The notes: a model not told the origin generated them from the letters alone. 64,000 nt of DNA from Pseudarthrobacter siccitolerans (GCF_001046895.1 NZ_CAQI01000044.1:124001-188000), one strand, 5' to 3'. Positions 25,030 to 34,273 are shown, numbered from the stretch's first letter. Translations and numbers: made by a program.

Positions 25030-25047
25030 ACAACACAATAGTGTCGT
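25030..25047. promoter_or_regulatory. putative SufR operator
   Basis: ACAACAC (25030-25036) and GTGTCGT (25041-25047) form an inverted repeat matching at 6 of 7 pairs around AATA. The core, read on the minus strand as ACACTATTGTGT, resembles the ACACT-N5-TGTGA element described for mycobacterial SufR. It begins eight bases upstream of the sufR ATG and overlaps a TATTGT that could be its -10 element, so binding would block sufR-sufB transcription. Confidence 0.65.
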
Positions 25048-25136
25048 AATTTAGTCCCGCGTTCCAGTAAGGGCAGGCTGGCCTGTGCTGCCGCTTCCCG
25101 CCGTTCCCGGAGGACCGGAGAAAATACTACATCCCG

Positions 25137-25142
25137 TAGAAT
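25137..25142 (+). promoter_or_regulatory. -10 element TAGAAT for a leaderless ABC ATPase mRNA
   Basis: TAGAAT ends six bases before the GTG at 25149, with no Shine-Dalgarno sequence between. The -35 region is weak. If right, the mRNA begins at the GTG. Confidence 0.5.
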
Positions 25143-25148
25143 ACTGGG

Positions 25149-26117
25149 GTGCGATCCCCCCAATCCCCGGTTCTGTCCATCAGCGGGCTAGTTAAGGATG
25201 TCGGCCCGCTTGCCAGCCTGGACGGAAAAATGCTCCGGGTGGTGAGCGGCGTCTCCCTCATTGCCGAGCGCGGCCAGGTGACCGCGCTGCTGGGTGCCAA
25301 CGGCGCCGGAAAAACCACCACCCTCGAGTGCGCCCAGGGGCTCCAGAAGCGCAGCGGAGGCACTATCTCGCTGCTGGGCCAGGACCCCGCGACGGCCGGG
25401 GCGGACCTGCGCTCCCGCGTCGGTGTGATGCTCCAGGACGGCGGGCTGCCGCCGTCGTCCAGGCCCGTTCCCCTGCTGCGGCACATCGCCGGACTGTACG
25501 AACGCCCGTGGCCCGTGGACGACCTGATCCGGCGGCTGGGCATTGATACTTTCAGCCGGACCACCGTCCGCCGCCTCTCCGGGGGGCAGAAGCAGCGGCT
25601 GGCCCTTGCTGCGGCGTTGATCGGCAGGCCGGAAGTCCTGTTCCTGGATGAGCCCAGCGCCGGCCTGGATCCGCAGTCGCGCCAGCTCGTGTTCGACCTG
25701 ATCACCGAGCTTCGGGATGCCGGGATGGGGATCGTTCTCACCACGCACCTGATGGACGACGCCCAGCGCCTGGCCGACTACGTTTACATCATCGACGGCG
25801 GCAGGAACGTTGCCGAGGGAACCGTCCAGGAATTGCTCCAGCGCAATCCCGGTGTGGAGGCCGGCGCCGAACACGTCCGCACCCTTGAGTTTGAGGCTGC
25901 CGCGGGATTGGATTTCGACGGCGTCCTGCCCGAAGGCATCGCTGTCTCCGAGACCCGCGCCGGCAGCTACTCAGTGACCGGCAGCCTCACTCCCGCCCAC
26001 CTCGCGGCCCTCGCCCGCTGGTGGGAAGCGCACAACATCATGCCTGCTTCCATGAGCCTGCAGGCGCGTAGCCTTGAAGACGTCTTTCTGGATATCTCGG
26101 GAAAGGACATCCGATGA
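25149..26117 (+). CDS. ABC-2 type transporter ATPase
   Basis: 322 aa. Walker A is GANGAGKTT (about 56-64), signature LSGGQKQRLALAAAL, Walker B VLFLDEPSAGLD and H-loop TTHLMDD. The last 90 residues form a separate domain ending in SLEDVFLDISGKDIR, the standard end of DrrA/CcmA-like exporters. It pairs with the permease at 26114 through an ATGA overlap, and ctaA follows seven bases after the permease. A role in heme or respiratory-chain export is tempting from this context but unproven; drug or lipid export is as likely. GTG start fits a leaderless promoter. Confidence 0.9.
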   Translation: MRSPQSPVLSISGLVKDVGPLASLDGKMLRVVSGVSLIAERGQVTALLGANGAGKTTTLECAQGLQKRSGGTISLLGQDPATAGADLRSRVGVMLQDGGLPPSSRPVPLLRHIAGLYERPWPVDDLIRRLGIDTFSRTTVRRLSGGQKQRLALAAALIGRPEVLFLDEPSAGLDPQSRQLVFDLITELRDAGMGIVLTTHLMDDAQRLADYVYIIDGGRNVAEGTVQELLQRNPGVEAGAEHVRTLEFEAAAGLDFDGVLPEGIAVSETRAGSYSVTGSLTPAHLAALARWWEAHNIMPASMSLQARSLEDVFLDISGKDIR

Positions 26118-26935
26118 ACGGGACAGCCTCCGGTGCCCCTTCCGCTGATGCCGGCAGCGCACCCATGGCCGCGCTGGGCGGAGTGTCCGGCGGCCAGCGG
26201 CCCGCATTCCTGCTGCGCCGTGTGCTGCTGCAGGGCAAATACGAGGCCCTGGCCATGCTTCGCAACGGCGAGCAGCTGATCCTGGCAGTGGTGCTGCCGC
26301 TCCTGGCCCTCGTAGGCCTGACGGTGACGCCGTTCCTGGACGGGATGGGCGGCAGCCGAGTGGACGTTGCGGTCCCCGGAATCCTGGCACTGTGCGCCAT
26401 GTCCACGGCATTCACGGGCCAGGGCATCGCCACCGGTTTCGACCGCCGGTACGGGGTGCTCCGCTTCCTTTCCACCACGCCGCTGGGCCGCGCCGGCCTG
26501 ATCGCCGGCAAGGCACTTTCGGTCCTGGCCGTGCTCTGCCTGCAGGTCGCCGTCGTCAGCGCCGTTGCCTTCGCCCTGGGCTGGCAGCCCGCGGCAGCCG
26601 GCTGGGTGCCCGGCCTGCTGCACCTGGCGCTGGGCGCGGCCGCTTTCACCGCACTTGGCCTTCTGGTGGCCGGAACAGTCCGGCCTGAAGCCACCCTGGC
26701 CATCACCAACCTGCTGTGGATCCTGCTGGGTGCCCTGGGCGGAATCGTCATCCCGGCGGAACGGCTGCCCGCCGGCCCCCAGTCACTGGTGCACTTCCTG
26801 CCCTCAGGTGCCCTGGGTGAATCCCTGCGCGAAGCTTTCCTTGGCGGTGCGCTCGACGGCGGCGCCGCCCTCATCCTGCTGCTTTGGACGGTCATTGCCG
26901 GGGCAGCAGCCATCCGTTGGTTCAAGTGGAATTGA
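26114..26935 (+). CDS. ABC-2 type transporter permease
   Basis: 273 aa with about six hydrophobic helices (first at about 57-75) after a 40-residue hydrophilic start. The FDRRYGVLRFLSTTPLGRAGLIAGKAL block is the coupling region typical of ABC-2 permeases with the ATPase encoded just upstream. It completes a two-gene exporter. The substrate cannot be read from the sequence. The following gene is ctaA, only seven bases away, so the three are probably one operon. Confidence 0.85.
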   Translation: MNGTASGAPSADAGSAPMAALGGVSGGQRPAFLLRRVLLQGKYEALAMLRNGEQLILAVVLPLLALVGLTVTPFLDGMGGSRVDVAVPGILALCAMSTAFTGQGIATGFDRRYGVLRFLSTTPLGRAGLIAGKALSVLAVLCLQVAVVSAVAFALGWQPAAAGWVPGLLHLALGAAAFTALGLLVAGTVRPEATLAITNLLWILLGALGGIVIPAERLPAGPQSLVHFLPSGALGESLREAFLGGALDGGAALILLLWTVIAGAAAIRWFKWN

Positions 26936-26942
26936 GATATCC

Positions 26943-27887
26943 GTGAGCACGGCGTCACGCCTCCCCCAGTTCGTAAACCGTCTGTCATCCCGGCTGCCGC
27001 GCACCGTGGACGTCCGGGTGCGGCGCCTTGCCGTTGCTTCGCTGATCGGGCAAACCCTCCTGGTGGTAACCGGCGGAGCGGTCCGCTTGACGGCCTCCGG
27101 CCTGGGCTGCCCCACGTGGCCCCGTTGCACCGACAACTCCCTGGTGAACACCCCGGAAATGGGGATCCACGGTTTCATCGAATTCGGCAACCGGCTCCTG
27201 ACCTTCGCCCTGGCGGCCGTGGCGGCCCTGATGCTGGTCTACCTGTGGAACCTCCGCAAGGAGCGCCGGGACCTCTTCCTGCTGGCCCTGGGCCTGCTGG
27301 CCAGCATTCCGGCCCAGGCCGTGATCGGCGGCATCACGGTGCTCACGAACCTCAACCCCTGGGTGGTGGGGCTGCACTTCCTCGTGTCCATGGCCCTGGT
27401 GGTGTTTGCCACGCTGCTGGTGAACCGCGCCTTCGGCCGGACCGGCCGGTTCCTCTCTGCCCGCCACCCGGCACTGCCGGGGATCATGCGCCCGGTGACG
27501 GCCGCCGTCGCACTTTTCTCCGCCATTGCCGTAATGCTCGGCGTGGTGGTCACCGGAGCGGGCCCGCACGCCGGCGACGCAGATGCTCCGCGCAACGGGC
27601 TGGACTGGGACCTGTTCTCCCACATCCACGCCGTGCCCGCCTACCTGATCACGGCCGGGACCGTCGTCGCGCTGGCGCTCGTGGTCATGCGGCGGATTAG
27701 CGGGCCTTTCCGCGCCGCTGTGCTGGGGCTCCTCGGCGTGACCGTCCTGCAGGCCATTATCGGCTTCACCCAGTACTACAACGGTATTCCGGCCCTCCTG
27801 GTGGCAGCCCACATGCTGGGGGCCGCGCTGCTGATGGTGGCGGCGACCAACGCCTGGGATCTCGCCAAAGCGAGCCCGGTGGAGTAG
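26943..27887 (+). CDS. ctaA: heme A synthase CtaA (COX15 family)
   Basis: 314 aa with eight membrane helices. It oxidises the C8 methyl group of heme O to heme A for aa3 oxidases. Heme-ligand histidines are likely in GIHGFIEFGNR, GLHFLVS, FSHIHAVPAY and VAAHMLGAALL, the four expected. A cysteine pair, CPTWPRC, lies in the first external loop, as in Bacillus CtaA; the second pair of that enzyme is missing. The GTG at 26943 is the start that gives the normal family length; the frame is open much further upstream in the permease gene. ctaB lies 2.8 kb away on the other strand, and SURF1 is at 4736. Confidence 0.93.
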   Translation: MSTASRLPQFVNRLSSRLPRTVDVRVRRLAVASLIGQTLLVVTGGAVRLTASGLGCPTWPRCTDNSLVNTPEMGIHGFIEFGNRLLTFALAAVAALMLVYLWNLRKERRDLFLLALGLLASIPAQAVIGGITVLTNLNPWVVGLHFLVSMALVVFATLLVNRAFGRTGRFLSARHPALPGIMRPVTAAVALFSAIAVMLGVVVTGAGPHAGDADAPRNGLDWDLFSHIHAVPAYLITAGTVVALALVVMRRISGPFRAAVLGLLGVTVLQAIIGFTQYYNGIPALLVAAHMLGAALLMVAATNAWDLAKASPVE

Positions 27888-27910
27888 CTTCCCGCCACTC
27901 TAAACGACTC

Positions 27911-27937
27911 GCCCCCGGTTCGAAACGAACCGGGGGC
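27911..27937. terminator. perfect 12-bp hairpin terminator
   Basis: GCCCCCGGTTCG (27911-27922) pairs perfectly with 27926-27937 around AAA. It lies between the convergent ctaA and SulP-carbonic anhydrase genes and can act on both strands, though it has only a weak T run. Confidence 0.8.
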
Positions 27938-27987
27938 GCTGCTATATCACCGCTGACGCATAAGCCGCAGGTGGGCTTAGTTGCCTG

Positions 27988-30330
27988 TCAGCGGGCGAAC
28001 GCCGGTGCAGCAGATGGTGCGGCAGCCTGGGCAGGATCGAGGAACTGGATGCCGTCCCGCTCCACCAGCAGCACGCGGGCTGTGGCGATGTCGTAAAACA
28101 GGCCGGTTGCCTGCACCCTGCCCGCGGCGAGTTCAGGGCCGACCACCGGATGGCGCTCCAACTTGCGCAACTGAACGGCCACATTCACCATGGCCAACTG
28201 GTCCACCCGGTTGTAGCCGGCGGCCTCAGCGGCCATCGCTACGGGATGGCCCGCGAGTTCCCGGTAGCTGGGGCGCGAGTGGTTGAGCCAGGCATCGAAG
28301 CCGCGGCCGAGCGAAGCGTTGCCGTTTTCCTCGGCATCCGCGATCAGTGCCTTCATCGCACCGCAGTTCGAGTGCCCGCCAATGACGATTGAATCCACAC
28401 CGAGGGCCTTCACCGCGAAGGACAGGGCCGAGTCGATCGACGCGTCCTGGCCATCGTGGCACACCACGTTGCCGATGTTCCGCAGGGTGAGGAGGTCCCC
28501 GGGCCCGCTGCTGGTGATCAGGTTGGGGTTCACGCGCGAGTCAACGCAGGCAACAAAGAGGGTGTCCGGGTTCTGGCCTTCCACCAGGTCCTGGACGAGG
28601 GGTTTGACCTGGTCGGCGAAGCGGCGGTGGTATTTGTTGATCCCGTCCAGGAGGGATCCCAGCGGCCCGGCTTCCCTGCCGGCCGGGCCCGCGGCTCCAT
28701 CCCCGGCGGTTCCGGAGGACCCGGCGGACTGCCAGGAGGTCCTGGGCGGAAGCGGAAGCTCCCGGGCTTCCTGCCGCTGCGGTGTCCGGTGTGCGGCGTC
28801 CTGGAAGAGGGTGTTTCCGTGTTCCTCAAGGCGGACAGATCCCCCGGCCGCTTCGTGCTGCTTCTGCCAGGCGATCAGGGCCTCGCGGAAGGCATGGTCC
28901 ACGTAATCCGCGTTCAGCTCCACCACCGTCTCGGTTCCTGCGGGAACCGAGTGCAGCACCCGGTTCAGCCGCGGCAGGGCGAAGAAGCTGCAGGAGCCGC
29001 CGATGGTGACGCGCCAGGGGGCCGACGCCGAGACGGGCTGGTGTGCGTGGACTGCGGCCCGGAGCACACGCCACAACACGCTGGCCGCGGCAAGTGCCAG
29101 GCCGATCATGACGCCTTCGAGCAGGTTCAGGAACACCACGCAGAGGAGGGTCACCACGTAGATCAGGAGGTCGCCGGTGCGCAGGCTGGTGCGGATGTCG
29201 GCAACCTTGATGAGGCGGGCACCAATGATCACCAGTAGCCCGGCCAGGACGGACAACGGAATCAGCTGGATGAGTCCGGCGAAAATGGCGGAGAAGGCCA
29301 GGACCCACACGCCGTGCAGGACTGCTGAGGCTCGGGTGGCTGCTCCTGCCTCCACGTTCGTGGCACTGCGCACAATCACGCCGGTTACCGGCAGGCCACC
29401 CAAAGAGCCGGAGAGGATATTGGCCGCCCCCTGGCCCACAAGCTCGCGGTTGAGGTTGGTGCGCGCCCCGGTATGCATTTTGTCCACGGCCACCGCGGAC
29501 AGCAGGGATTCGATGCTGGCGATCAGGGCCATGGAGATGACGGCGAAGGCGACGGCACGCCAGTTGCCCTCGGGCAGTTGCGGCAGCGCAACGGCGTCGA
29601 AAATGGACCCCTCGAAGGAGATGCGCTGGACGCCCGGTGCGAACGCAACAGAGAGGGCAGTGCCGGCAACGACGGCAGCCAGCGGCCCGGGAACGCGGCG
29701 CACCGCTGCCGGGAGGTACTTCCAGCCCAGCAGGATGCCGACGACGGTGAGCCCCAGCAGGGCTGCGTGAAGTTCGACGTTGGTAATGGCCGCGGGCAGT
29801 GCGCCGAGGTTCTCCAGTGCGGATCCGGCCGGCTGGGAACCCAGCAGGACGTGGATCTGCTGCAGGATGATCGTGATGCCGATGCCGGCGAGCATCGCCT
29901 TCACCACCACGGGCGAGACGGCCAGCGCGGCCCGCCCCACCCGGCTGATGCCCAGCAGCAGCTGCACGACGCCGGCCGCAGCGGTGATTGCGCAGGTCAC
30001 CTGCCAGCCGAACTCCTGGACCAGGCCGGCCACCACTACGGTGAGCCCAGCAGCGGGGCCGCTCACCTGGAGCGGGGACCCGCCCAGGCTCCCGGCCACG
30101 ATGCCGCCGATGGCGGCGGCAATCAGCCCGGCCATGATAGGCGCGCCGGAGGCTGCGGCTATGCCGAGGGAAAGCGGGAGCGCAACAAGGAACACCACGA
30201 GTGACGCCGGCACGTCGGCGCCGAGATGTTTTAGGAAGCCGGGCCGCCCGGACTTCAGGACGCCCTTTCCTGGTGTCGGCGGGCTGTGGACCGCAGTGGG
30301 GACGGTGGAGGGATCGGGCGCCTGTGCCAT
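27988..30330 (-). CDS. SulP anion transporter fused to STAS and beta-carbonic anhydrase domains
   Basis: 780 aa. Residues about 25-425 are the SulP membrane domain with 10-14 helices (SGPAAGLTVVVAGLVQ is the family loop). About 435-505 looks like a STAS domain. After a Pro/Gly/Ala linker (510-555) follows a complete beta-carbonic anhydrase (555-765) with zinc ligands C595, H653 and C656 and the D597-R599 dyad in CVDSRVN and GGHSNCGAMK. The whole likely imports bicarbonate and interconverts it with CO2 on the cytoplasmic face, supplying carboxylases. Transport of sulfate cannot be excluded. ATG at 30330 follows AAAGGAAAA; an extension to 30462 is less likely. Monocistronic. Confidence 0.93.
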   Translation of the reverse strand: MAQAPDPSTVPTAVHSPPTPGKGVLKSGRPGFLKHLGADVPASLVVFLVALPLSLGIAAASGAPIMAGLIAAAIGGIVAGSLGGSPLQVSGPAAGLTVVVAGLVQEFGWQVTCAITAAAGVVQLLLGISRVGRAALAVSPVVVKAMLAGIGITIILQQIHVLLGSQPAGSALENLGALPAAITNVELHAALLGLTVVGILLGWKYLPAAVRRVPGPLAAVVAGTALSVAFAPGVQRISFEGSIFDAVALPQLPEGNWRAVAFAVISMALIASIESLLSAVAVDKMHTGARTNLNRELVGQGAANILSGSLGGLPVTGVIVRSATNVEAGAATRASAVLHGVWVLAFSAIFAGLIQLIPLSVLAGLLVIIGARLIKVADIRTSLRTGDLLIYVVTLLCVVFLNLLEGVMIGLALAAASVLWRVLRAAVHAHQPVSASAPWRVTIGGSCSFFALPRLNRVLHSVPAGTETVVELNADYVDHAFREALIAWQKQHEAAGGSVRLEEHGNTLFQDAAHRTPQRQEARELPLPPRTSWQSAGSSGTAGDGAAGPAGREAGPLGSLLDGINKYHRRFADQVKPLVQDLVEGQNPDTLFVACVDSRVNPNLITSSGPGDLLTLRNIGNVVCHDGQDASIDSALSFAVKALGVDSIVIGGHSNCGAMKALIADAEENGNASLGRGFDAWLNHSRPSYRELAGHPVAMAAEAAGYNRVDQLAMVNVAVQLRKLERHPVVGPELAAGRVQATGLFYDIATARVLLVERDGIQFLDPAQAAAPSAAPAFAR

Positions 30331-30512
30331 GGATTTTCCTTTGCTCGCGGGCAGGATCCATTCCACAGTAACCAGATCGTCACAGTGTCTGACATTAAAC
30401 GTGACGGACATGACAAAGTTGTCAACCCCGCGAAAAGAGTTCGGCTGTCCGGGGAACTTCACGGGAGTACTGGTCGTCGCGGACCGACAAGACAGCGCGC
30501 CGGTATGGGAGG

Positions 30513-30567
30513 GGCCACGAGTGAGCGCGCGTTGGTGACCAGGCGGCCATGAGTGAGCGCGCGTTGG
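30513..30567. repeat. two 23-bp direct repeats, period 32
   Basis: Copies at 30513-30535 and 30545-30567 share GAGTGAGCGCGCGTTGG and differ at one position out of 23. From memory similar GAGTGAGCGCGC strings recur in Arthrobacter intergenic DNA. No coding role is apparent. Confidence 0.7.
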
Positions 30568-30587
30568 GAGCCGGGGTGGTTAAACGA

Positions 30588-30641
30588 CTCCGGTGGTTGA
30601 GCCGGTCGAAATCAGGGTTTCAACAGACTCAACCACCGGAG
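30588..30641. repeat. intergenic palindrome, REP-like, probable ctaB terminator
   Basis: CTCCGGTGGTTGAG (30588-30601) is the exact inverse of 30628-30641. The interior contains CGAAAT...GTTTC. It resembles a palindrome (GGTGGTTGAGC...GCTCAACCACC) that I recall as widespread between actinobacterial genes. It lies 16 bases past the ctaB stop, where a terminator belongs. Confidence 0.7.
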
Positions 30642-30657
30642 CGTGGACGGTGTACTG

Positions 30658-31656
30658 TCAGCCGGCCAACACCGCGGGTCCGACGAACGGATCCACCGCG
30701 AGGGCAATAAAGAGCAGAGTGAGATAGCTGATGGAACCATGGAAGACCTTCATGGCGCGCTTGTCCGAGATGTCCTCGCGCTGGGCCCGGTTGTAAAGGG
30801 AGTGCGATTCGTACAGGAACCAGGCACCGGCCAGAACAGCGGTGACGGTGTAGACCCAGCCTGCCCCGCCGGCGGGAATCATGAGCAGCGAGCAGGCCAC
30901 CATGGCCCAGGCGTAGAGGACCACCTGGACGGAAACCACCTTGGCGCCGGCGATGGCTCCGAGCATGGGGACGTTGGCGTTGCGGTAGTCCTCGCCGTAG
31001 CGCATGGACAGCGGCCAGTAGTGCGGCGGCGTCCAGAGGAAAATCACCATAAAGAGGATGACAGCGGGCCACTCCACCGAGTTGGTGACGGCAGCCCAGG
31101 CGATCAGCACCGGGAAGCAGCCTGCGGCGCCGCCCCACACGATGTTCTGCGCTGTGCGCCGCTTGAGGATGATCGTGTAGATCACTACGTAGAAGAAGAT
31201 GGCGGCCAGTCCCAGCCAGGCGGACAGCGGGTTGGCCCCGAACCACAGGATGGCGATGGCTGCCGCGCCGAGGAGCCAGGAAAAGACCAGGGCTTCACGC
31301 GGCGTGACTTCGCCGGTGACCAGCGGGCGGTTCTCGGTGCGGTGCATCAGCTTGTCGATGTCGCGGTCGATGTAGCAATTGAAGGCTCCCGCGCTGCCGG
31401 CGGCGAAGGCGCCGCCCACCAAGGTGGCCAGGATCAGCCCGATGGAGGGAAAGCCGCGTTCGGCGTAGATCATGGTGGGCAGGGTGCTGACCAGCAGCAG
31501 TTCAATCACGCGGGGCTTGGTGAGGGCGAGATACGCCTTTGCCTTACGGGCAATCCCGGCACTCGACCGGGATGCGTTCAGCGGCGTATCTGTTGTGCTC
31601 ACGGTGGCAGTCACCCGTTCTGTTGGCAGTTCTGTCTGGCTGTCCAGCTTTGTCAT
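30658..31656 (-). CDS. ctaB: protoheme IX farnesyltransferase CtaB (heme O synthase)
   Basis: 332 aa UbiA-family enzyme with about nine helices. It attaches a farnesyl group to protoheme IX to give heme O, which CtaA then converts to heme A. The catalytic aspartate-rich motifs are [19 protein letters not shown] (first) and [15 protein letters not shown] (second); [11 protein letters not shown] marks the start of the membrane domain. The N-terminal 40 residues are polar and variable, so the true start may be the VTATV or another codon shortly downstream. It is divergent from the transketolase gene, a common actinobacterial order. Confidence 0.94.
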   Translation of the reverse strand: MTKLDSQTELPTERVTATVSTTDTPLNASRSSAGIARKAKAYLALTKPRVIELLLVSTLPTMIYAERGFPSIGLILATLVGGAFAAGSAGAFNCYIDRDIDKLMHRTENRPLVTGEVTPREALVFSWLLGAAAIAILWFGANPLSAWLGLAAIFFYVVIYTIILKRRTAQNIVWGGAAGCFPVLIAWAAVTNSVEWPAVILFMVIFLWTPPHYWPLSMRYGEDYRNANVPMLGAIAGAKVVSVQVVLYAWAMVACSLLMIPAGGAGWVYTVTAVLAGAWFLYESHSLYNRAQREDISDKRAMKVFHGSISYLTLLFIALAVDPFVGPAVLAG

Positions 31657-32146
31657 GAGGCCCTGCCCTTGCGGGCGCCCGCGGAACCATCAGTAACGTG
31701 ATCCGCGCGCCTTCCGGGAGTTCCGGCGGCCGGAAAGGTCCGCAACCCGGCGCTGGCCTCCAAATATCATACCGTGCTGCTCCCCTCCCAACGGCCCGCC
31801 ACGTCCCCGCGGCAATCGGCCCCCATTTGGTGCTGATGATTGCTCGCGCACCGATTCGAGCAGATTAACTCAACCTCACTTCAGAGGGATTCATATAAGC
31901 GGAAATTGCGTCCACAACGTGAGATTTGGGCCGCCCGGAGAATGGAATAGAGCTAAGCTGTCAAACAGATCAGCACGCAGCAAGGAAGCGGTGGAAACCG
32001 CATTCCCAGGTTGGCCAGTGGCTGAGTGAAAGATCAACGTTTCGATGGTGAACGGCTGGTACACACCGCAGCGGGCGCCACACAGCGTGCCTTTAAACGG
32101 AACCCGTGTGCCGCCTGCCACCAGCACAGAGAGGGGCCCGGTTTTC
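31657..32146. other. divergent promoter region between ctaB and tkt
   Basis: About 490 bases with no convincing gene. It must hold promoters in both directions; TAGAGCTAAGCT near 31950 offers -10 candidates for tkt with a leader of about 180 bases. TGCTCG (31841-31846) and CGAGCA (31857-31862) form a 6-bp inverted repeat with a 10-base spacer that could be an operator, and GCGGT/ACCGC at 31988-32001 form a tiny hairpin in the tkt leader. Codons in frame with tkt are open from 32045 but look non-coding. Confidence 0.45.
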
Positions 32147-34273
32147 GTGCCACATTTGGAAGAGCAAGAACTGTCTTGGACCGACCTGGACCAGCGCGCG
32201 GTGGACACCATCCGCGTCCTGGCTGCGGACGCGGTGGAGAAGGTGGGTAACGGCCACCCCGGAACGGCTATGAGCCTGGCGCCGGCCGCGTACCTTCTCT
32301 TCCAGAAGCTGATGCGCCACGATCCCCGCAATCCGGAGTGGCTGGGCCGTGACCGTTTCGTCCTGTCCCCGGGGCACACCTCACTGACGCTTTACATCCA
32401 GCTGTTCCTCTCCGGCTACGGCCTGGAACTGAAGGACCTCGAGGCCCTGCGCACCTGGGGTTCGCTGACTCCGGGCCACCCTGAGTACAAGCACACCGCC
32501 GGAGTCGAAATCACCACCGGTCCGCTGGGCCAGGGCCTGGCGTCCTCGGTTGGCTTCGCGTACTCCCAGCGCCGCCAGCGCGGCCTGTTCGACGCCGACG
32601 CCGCCCCGGGGACCAGCCCGTTCGACCACACCATCTGGGTGATCGCGTCCGACGGCGACCTGCAGGAAGGCGTCACGGCAGAGGCTTCCTCGCTGGCCGG
32701 GCACCAGGAGCTGGGCAACCTCGTTGTTGTCTACGACGAGAACCACATCTCCATCGAGGACGACACCGACATCGCCTTCACCGAGGATGTGCTGAAGCGC
32801 TACGAGGCCTACGGCTGGCACGTCCAGCGCGTGGACTGGACCAAGACCGGCGAATACAAGGAAGACGTGCAGGAGCTCTACTCCGCGCTCCTGGCCGCCA
32901 AGGCTGAAACGTCCAAGCCCTCCATCGTCTCCCTGCGCACCATCATCGGCTACCCGGCCCCCAAGAAGCAGAACACCGGCAAGATCCACGGCTCTGCCCT
33001 CGGTGCCGAGGAAGTCGCAGCACTCAAGGAAGTCCTGGGCTTCGACCCGGCCAAGTCCTTCGACGTTGACCAGGAAGTCCTGGCCCACGCCCGTGCCGTG
33101 GTGGACCGCGGTGCAGCCGCCCGCAAGGAATGGGAAGAATCCTTCAACGCCTGGCAGGCGGCCAACCCCGAAGGCGCGGCCCTGCTGCAGCGCATCGAGG
33201 CCAAGGAACTGCCCGAAGGCCTGGACGCCGCCCTTCCGGTCTTCCCGGCCGGCAAGGACGTCTCCACCCGCGCCGCCTCCGGCAAGGTCCTGAACGCACT
33301 GGGCCCGGTCCTGCCCGAACTGTGGGGCGGTTCCGCGGACCTCGCGGAGTCGAACAACACCACCATCGAAGGCTCGCCGTCGTTTGTTCCCGCCTCCAAG
33401 CAGACGGACGCCTGGAAGGGCAACCCCTACGGCCGCGTCCTGCACTTCGGTATCCGCGAACACGCCGCGGCCTCGATCGTGAACGGCATCAGCCTGCACG
33501 GCCGCACCCGTGCGTTCTCGGGCACGTTCCTGATCTTCAGCGATTACCAGCGCCCGGCGATCCGCCTCGGCGCCCTGATGGGTGTCCCGTCCCTGTACGT
33601 CTGGACGCACGACTCCATCGGCCTGGGCGAAGACGGCCCCACCCACCAGCCGGTGGAACAGCTCGCCTCGCTGCGCGCCATTGTGGGCCTCGACGTGGTC
33701 CGCCCCGGCGACGCCAACGAAGTGGCTGTTGCCTGGAAGACCATGCTGGAAAACCACAGCAACCCCGCCGGCATTGTGCTGACCCGCCAGAACATCCCCA
33801 CCTGGGAGCGCGGCGAAGGCCAGGCCGACGGCGACACGTTCGGTTCCGTGGCCGGCGTCGCCAAGGGCGGCTACGTCCTGGCCGAAGCGTCCAAGGACGG
33901 CGCCACCGTTCCGGCCGACGTGCTCCTGATCGCCACCGGCTCCGAGGTCCAGCTGGCCGTCCAGGCCCGTGAAACCCTGCAGGCCGAAGGCATCGCCGCC
34001 CGCGTAGTCTCCATGCCGTGCGTTGAATGGTTCAACAAGCAGGACGCCGCGTACCGCGAGTCCGTGCTGCCCGCGGCTGTCAAGGCGCGCGTGTCCGTTG
34101 AAGCAGGACTTGCCCTTGGCTGGAAGGAATTCGTCGGCGACGCCGGCCGTTCCGTCAGCCTCGAGCACTACGGCGCTTCCGCCGACTACAAGCGCCTCTT
34201 CCAGGAGTTCGGCATCACCGCGGAAGCAGTAGCCGCCGCTGCCAAAGACTCCCTCGCCGCCGCCCAGGCCTAA
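32147..34273 (+). CDS. tkt: transketolase
   Basis: 708 aa thiamine-diphosphate enzyme of the non-oxidative pentose phosphate pathway. Cofactor and active-site marks are GNGHPGTAMSLAP, ASDGDLQEGVTAEA with the diphosphate/Mg motif GDG, and HDSIGLGEDGPTHQP in the pyrimidine domain. The GTG at 32147 gives the usual length and is preceded by GAGAGGGG; the frame's first start at 32045 would add 34 residues without family similarity. It is the first gene of the tkt-tal-pgi-zwf-opcA-pgl run, all on the same strand with gaps of 27 bases or less, so likely one operon. Confidence 0.95.
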   Translation: MPHLEEQELSWTDLDQRAVDTIRVLAADAVEKVGNGHPGTAMSLAPAAYLLFQKLMRHDPRNPEWLGRDRFVLSPGHTSLTLYIQLFLSGYGLELKDLEALRTWGSLTPGHPEYKHTAGVEITTGPLGQGLASSVGFAYSQRRQRGLFDADAAPGTSPFDHTIWVIASDGDLQEGVTAEASSLAGHQELGNLVVVYDENHISIEDDTDIAFTEDVLKRYEAYGWHVQRVDWTKTGEYKEDVQELYSALLAAKAETSKPSIVSLRTIIGYPAPKKQNTGKIHGSALGAEEVAALKEVLGFDPAKSFDVDQEVLAHARAVVDRGAAARKEWEESFNAWQAANPEGAALLQRIEAKELPEGLDAALPVFPAGKDVSTRAASGKVLNALGPVLPELWGGSADLAESNNTTIEGSPSFVPASKQTDAWKGNPYGRVLHFGIREHAAASIVNGISLHGRTRAFSGTFLIFSDYQRPAIRLGALMGVPSLYVWTHDSIGLGEDGPTHQPVEQLASLRAIVGLDVVRPGDANEVAVAWKTMLENHSNPAGIVLTRQNIPTWERGEGQADGDTFGSVAGVAKGGYVLAEASKDGATVPADVLLIATGSEVQLAVQARETLQAEGIAARVVSMPCVEWFNKQDAAYRESVLPAAVKARVSVEAGLALGWKEFVGDAGRSVSLEHYGASADYKRLFQEFGITAEAVAAAAKDSLAAAQA

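Larger units (their letters stand above)
30331..30657. other. intergenic region with direct repeats and a palindrome
   Basis: About 330 bases between two minus-strand genes with no credible coding frame. It holds the SulP gene's promoter region, a pair of 23-base direct repeats (30513-30567) and a 14-bp palindrome (30588-30641) listed separately. Nothing else stands out. Confidence 0.6.
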
